A stretch of DNA of 64,000 nucleotides, from contig NC_086283.1 in the NCBI RefSeq assembly GCF_021018805.1, positions 8,135,162 through 8,199,161 of the forward strand, in the 5' to 3' direction. Every line of letters begins with the position of its first letter. Position 1 is the stretch's first letter. The stretch is from Prinia subflava. Taxonomy: Eukaryota > Chordata > Aves > Passeriformes > Cisticolidae. This document shows, in pieces, positions 61,001 to 64,000 of the stretch. The translations under genes and the position numbers were made by a program. The notes beneath the pieces are model-generated. The model was not told where the DNA came from and did no database searches. It saw only the letters and a list, made by a program, of their open reading frames with translations.

Positions 61001-64000
61001 GCAACTGCTGCTTCTGGGATGGTGAGTGTGACAGAGTGACATCTGGCACATTGCAGTTTAACTACACATGCAGGAATGTGTTCAATGCACTTCTCAGGAC
61101 AGCAGTGATGTTTTAAAAATCCTCAACAGTTCAGTGCAGAGTATATTTGCAGCATATATTCCATTAAAGAATCAAGAATCACTGTCACGAGCCATACATA
61201 TAACTGGTAATACAAGGAACATCAACTAAAAACACATGTAAACCATAGGCAACCCAGTTCTAAGGAGGCAAGCTTGTTTACAGTTGTGTCTAGTGAAACG
61301 AACCTTCCTTGTGAGTGTGGGACCTGCTCCTCTCCAACACTACCACTTACTTTTAGTTCACCTGGAGTAGGCTGTGCCCAGCAGTCTTGTGTTCCAAACC
61401 TCTGCTGCAGGATGAAGTTCAGGTTTTTGTATGCTCTTTGTTGCTGTAACCATTCCTGAGGGGGAAAACCAACAGAACAGAAATGGTTTCTGGAATACTC
61501 CCTGGCGTCATCTGGACAGGCAATATTAAAAAAAAAAAAAAGAACTATAAAGATGCAAGTGACAGATATTGTAGTCTAACAGATATTGGTAAATATGGTG
61601 ATGATAGAATATGGTAGACATGACAGAAATCACATAGAAGGAACTTTAAAATTTATCTTCATTGTTACGCATATCTATGAATTGGACATAAACACACCAA
61701 TATTGCTTTCAGGGTATTCTAAAGCCAGGTAACTTCTCTTTGAGGACGGTATTAAAGAAGTTCTTTTAAGTCCACTTTCCTAATACTGACTTCCTCCTTG
61801 TCTTAAAGCATGTTATGAACGTTAATAAATCAAGTCCTCTTTTCAGCAGAATCAGTCAATAACACTCCCATTTACATAAGCAGAAATTAAGGAACAGAAA
61901 ATTGCTTTTCCTCAAATCAAATCTTCTGTCATCAAACCAGGTACAGATGTCCTGTTTTCCAATTTCGTACTTAAACCACAAATCCATCCTCCCTCTTTTC
62001 TAGGTATTTCACCCTCATTGAGGCTGAGAAAGTTGACCACAAATCCCACACTATCCCAAGTCACTAAATCACTCCACGACTTGGGGAAAAACCACTTGAT
62101 TTGCAGTTAATGGCAAGCAGGATCACAGTCTGCATTTGTGCTGCTAATGTAACATGTATACCTCTTACGAAGTGGAACAGAAGGAAAGAATCCAAGTCCA
62201 AATTGTCTGTGAGACTTTTGATGTCGCTACTTTTCCTCTAGGGCTATGCAGTTCTGTGGTATATTTAAAAGAAACATTTATTAAGTAAATATTATCTCTG
62301 TCACATGGCAGGTAAGAATTCTATGACTCCTGTGCTAATAAGAAAACTATAAGGTGTCAAGGAAATACAGCAATTCAATCAGCTAAATCACTCTTGTACT
62401 CCAGCTTTCTCTAAGTTAACCTTCTTGAAAGAGTAAGAAAGTCATCCAACCTGTCAGACACTGAAGTATCCAATTATCTTCTACACAGATAAACCCTGTG
62501 CTTTGGATACTAGTTCAAAAGCTTCCAAATGCTTTTTCTGCATGAAGTCTTCCAAAATAATTTGGGGTTTTTTTCCAGTAAGTTTTTTTCCACACATACT
62601 TAATCCTTCTTTAAAAACTATGAGTAGTATTTGTATTGAAGTTTACTGCATTTCATTATAGTGCAAAGAAGTTCTCTTCCCCTGTAAATAAACAATAATT
62701 TGCCTTTCAAAACCCTGTAAAATTTCATATGAATGAAATATGCATATATATAGTTAAAAAAAATTCTAGCTCTCCACATTACCAATTTTGATACCAAACA
62801 TATTTTGCACAGGGGATCAGAATGATAATCCCTCAAGTCTAAAATTGCCCTGTTGGTTAGGGAGTCAGTCTACTTTGCCTTACCTTTTTCCATGTAATTT
62901 TTGGAAGATTCTACTGTTCCAGTAATACACTGAGTCCAGTACAACTCCTATAGCTTTACAGCATGTGTTTTTCAGATCATGCTACAGCTGTTCATGTCTA
63001 GTTTTACACTGTGCAGCCAATGCCTGATGCTGTCTCCTTTCCTCAGGAAGGCAAAACACAGGAACACCGTACTATACATCAATAGTACTTTGTCAGTTAA
63101 ATCATGATCATCTCCATGGGCTGCATGCACGTGCATTTAGCACTCAGAGGGATGAGACCAAAACTGAGACATAAGCAAGATGTTCAGCCTTAGTGGAACT
63201 TACTAAAGAAATATTACTTATATGGCCAGAAAATACACACTCAGCAACACTTCATATCAACAGTGCACTGTCTTTTTCATGGGCAAGAGTGCATAAAACC
63301 TGGTGTTGAACAACATTAGAGGCAGAAGACAGAATCTTAAAAAAAGAAAAAAAACAAACCCTGAAACCAAAAATGTAATCACCAGATTACTCTCCATAAA
63401 GAAATAAAATATAAATAAAATAAAACAGGAAAAGATTCACACATGTCATGCAGAAGATAACTATTTAAAAGCTTTTAAGACTCAAAACCCACAAATATGA
63501 GAGTTAAAACCAAACTTAACCTCACAATTTCTGCTATAATTTCAACAAGAGAAAAAGTAACATTAACAGAAGGGATTTGCATGAAGACATGTTTTTTATC
63601 ATAATTCTAATAGGAATTGTATTGAATCAAGAAGGCCACTAGTTCTGTATATTACCTGAAAAAAATATGGGCTTCAGCTAAGTTTCTCTTTCATGATCAG
63701 AAACTGCAAGCTAGGACTTCTTAAGATGCATAAGAATTTTAATATATAGGGAAGAGCCATAAATCAACCTGAAAAGTTACAAGAATTGTCTTTATGACAA
63801 AAGCAGCAAATAATCTGGTGCAGCATGGATTCAATTGTTCCCGGTAATGAATTATGGTCCTTACAGCAAGAAATATACTGGGAGATGCAGAACCCGAAGA
63901 AAATTATTTACAACTGCCTAAGGTACCAGCTTAGACTGTCAAACAGTTTTCATAATTTTGTTTCTCCCTGTGCCTTGGGCTCATTGCCAATACTGGGGGG
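58071..64000. other. Intergenic DNA upstream of NPNT
   Basis: Just under 6 kb of mostly AT-rich DNA with no recognised exon or transposable element. GSTCD is the mammalian neighbour on this side, in the same orientation, but none of its exons was identified. The minus-strand frame at 60694-60906 and others up to 165 codons at 58971-59468 lack recognisable domains. A short direct repeat (ATACTTGCAGCTGA twice) occurs at 60750-60779, and a 13-A run near 61529. Confidence 0.65.

Overview
The window is vertebrate nuclear DNA, most likely from a bird. It holds long AT-rich introns, GT-AG splice sites, one CpG island and a CR1 retrotransposon, the typical sauropsid LINE. No bacterial gene, operon, RNA gene or CRISPR array is present. 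The species cannot be fixed from the sequence.

The window contains essentially one gene: nephronectin (NPNT), complete and on the minus strand, running from its start codon at 57656 to its stop codon at 10539-10541, with a 3' UTR continuing to about 8.8 kb or 8.15 kb. I traced thirteen coding pieces by splice sites, reading phase and the expected protein. They encode, in order, a signal peptide and cysteine-rich N-terminus, five EGF-like repeats (three of them calcium-binding), a Thr/Pro-rich linker ending in an RGD integrin-binding site, an LFEILEIER segment matching the known integrin alpha8-beta1 enhancer motif, and a C-terminal MAM domain. The predicted protein is 558 residues, or 585 if an 81-nt candidate exon is included; the human protein is about 565. 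Every junction before the last coding exon is phase 1, except exon 1 (phase 2) and the exon 12/13 junction (phase 0). The EGF and linker exons can therefore be skipped without a frameshift.

Layout: 1-8.8 kb is downstream intergenic sequence. 8.8-10.5 kb is the 3' UTR. 10.5-16.5 kb carries the MAM exons and the LFEILEIER exon. 24.9-25.4 kb carries the linker and RGD. 27.2-40.6 kb carries the five EGF repeats. 40.6-56.1 kb is a 15.6 kb intron with a 5'-truncated, decayed CR1 element at about 46.7-48.1 kb. 56.1-57.7 kb carries exons 2 and 1. About 56.9-58.1 kb is the CpG-island promoter. 58.1-64 kb is upstream intergenic sequence. In mammals NPNT lies between GSTCD and TBCK; no exon of either was recognised here.

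The most unusual point is in the linker. The stretch at 24899-25435 reads like one continuous mammalian linker region, but a TGA at 25290-25292 interrupts it. A 90-bp piece with splice-like ends (25265-25354) would remove the stop in frame, and an acceptor just before 25264 would bypass it. No previously undescribed biological system is evident beyond this.
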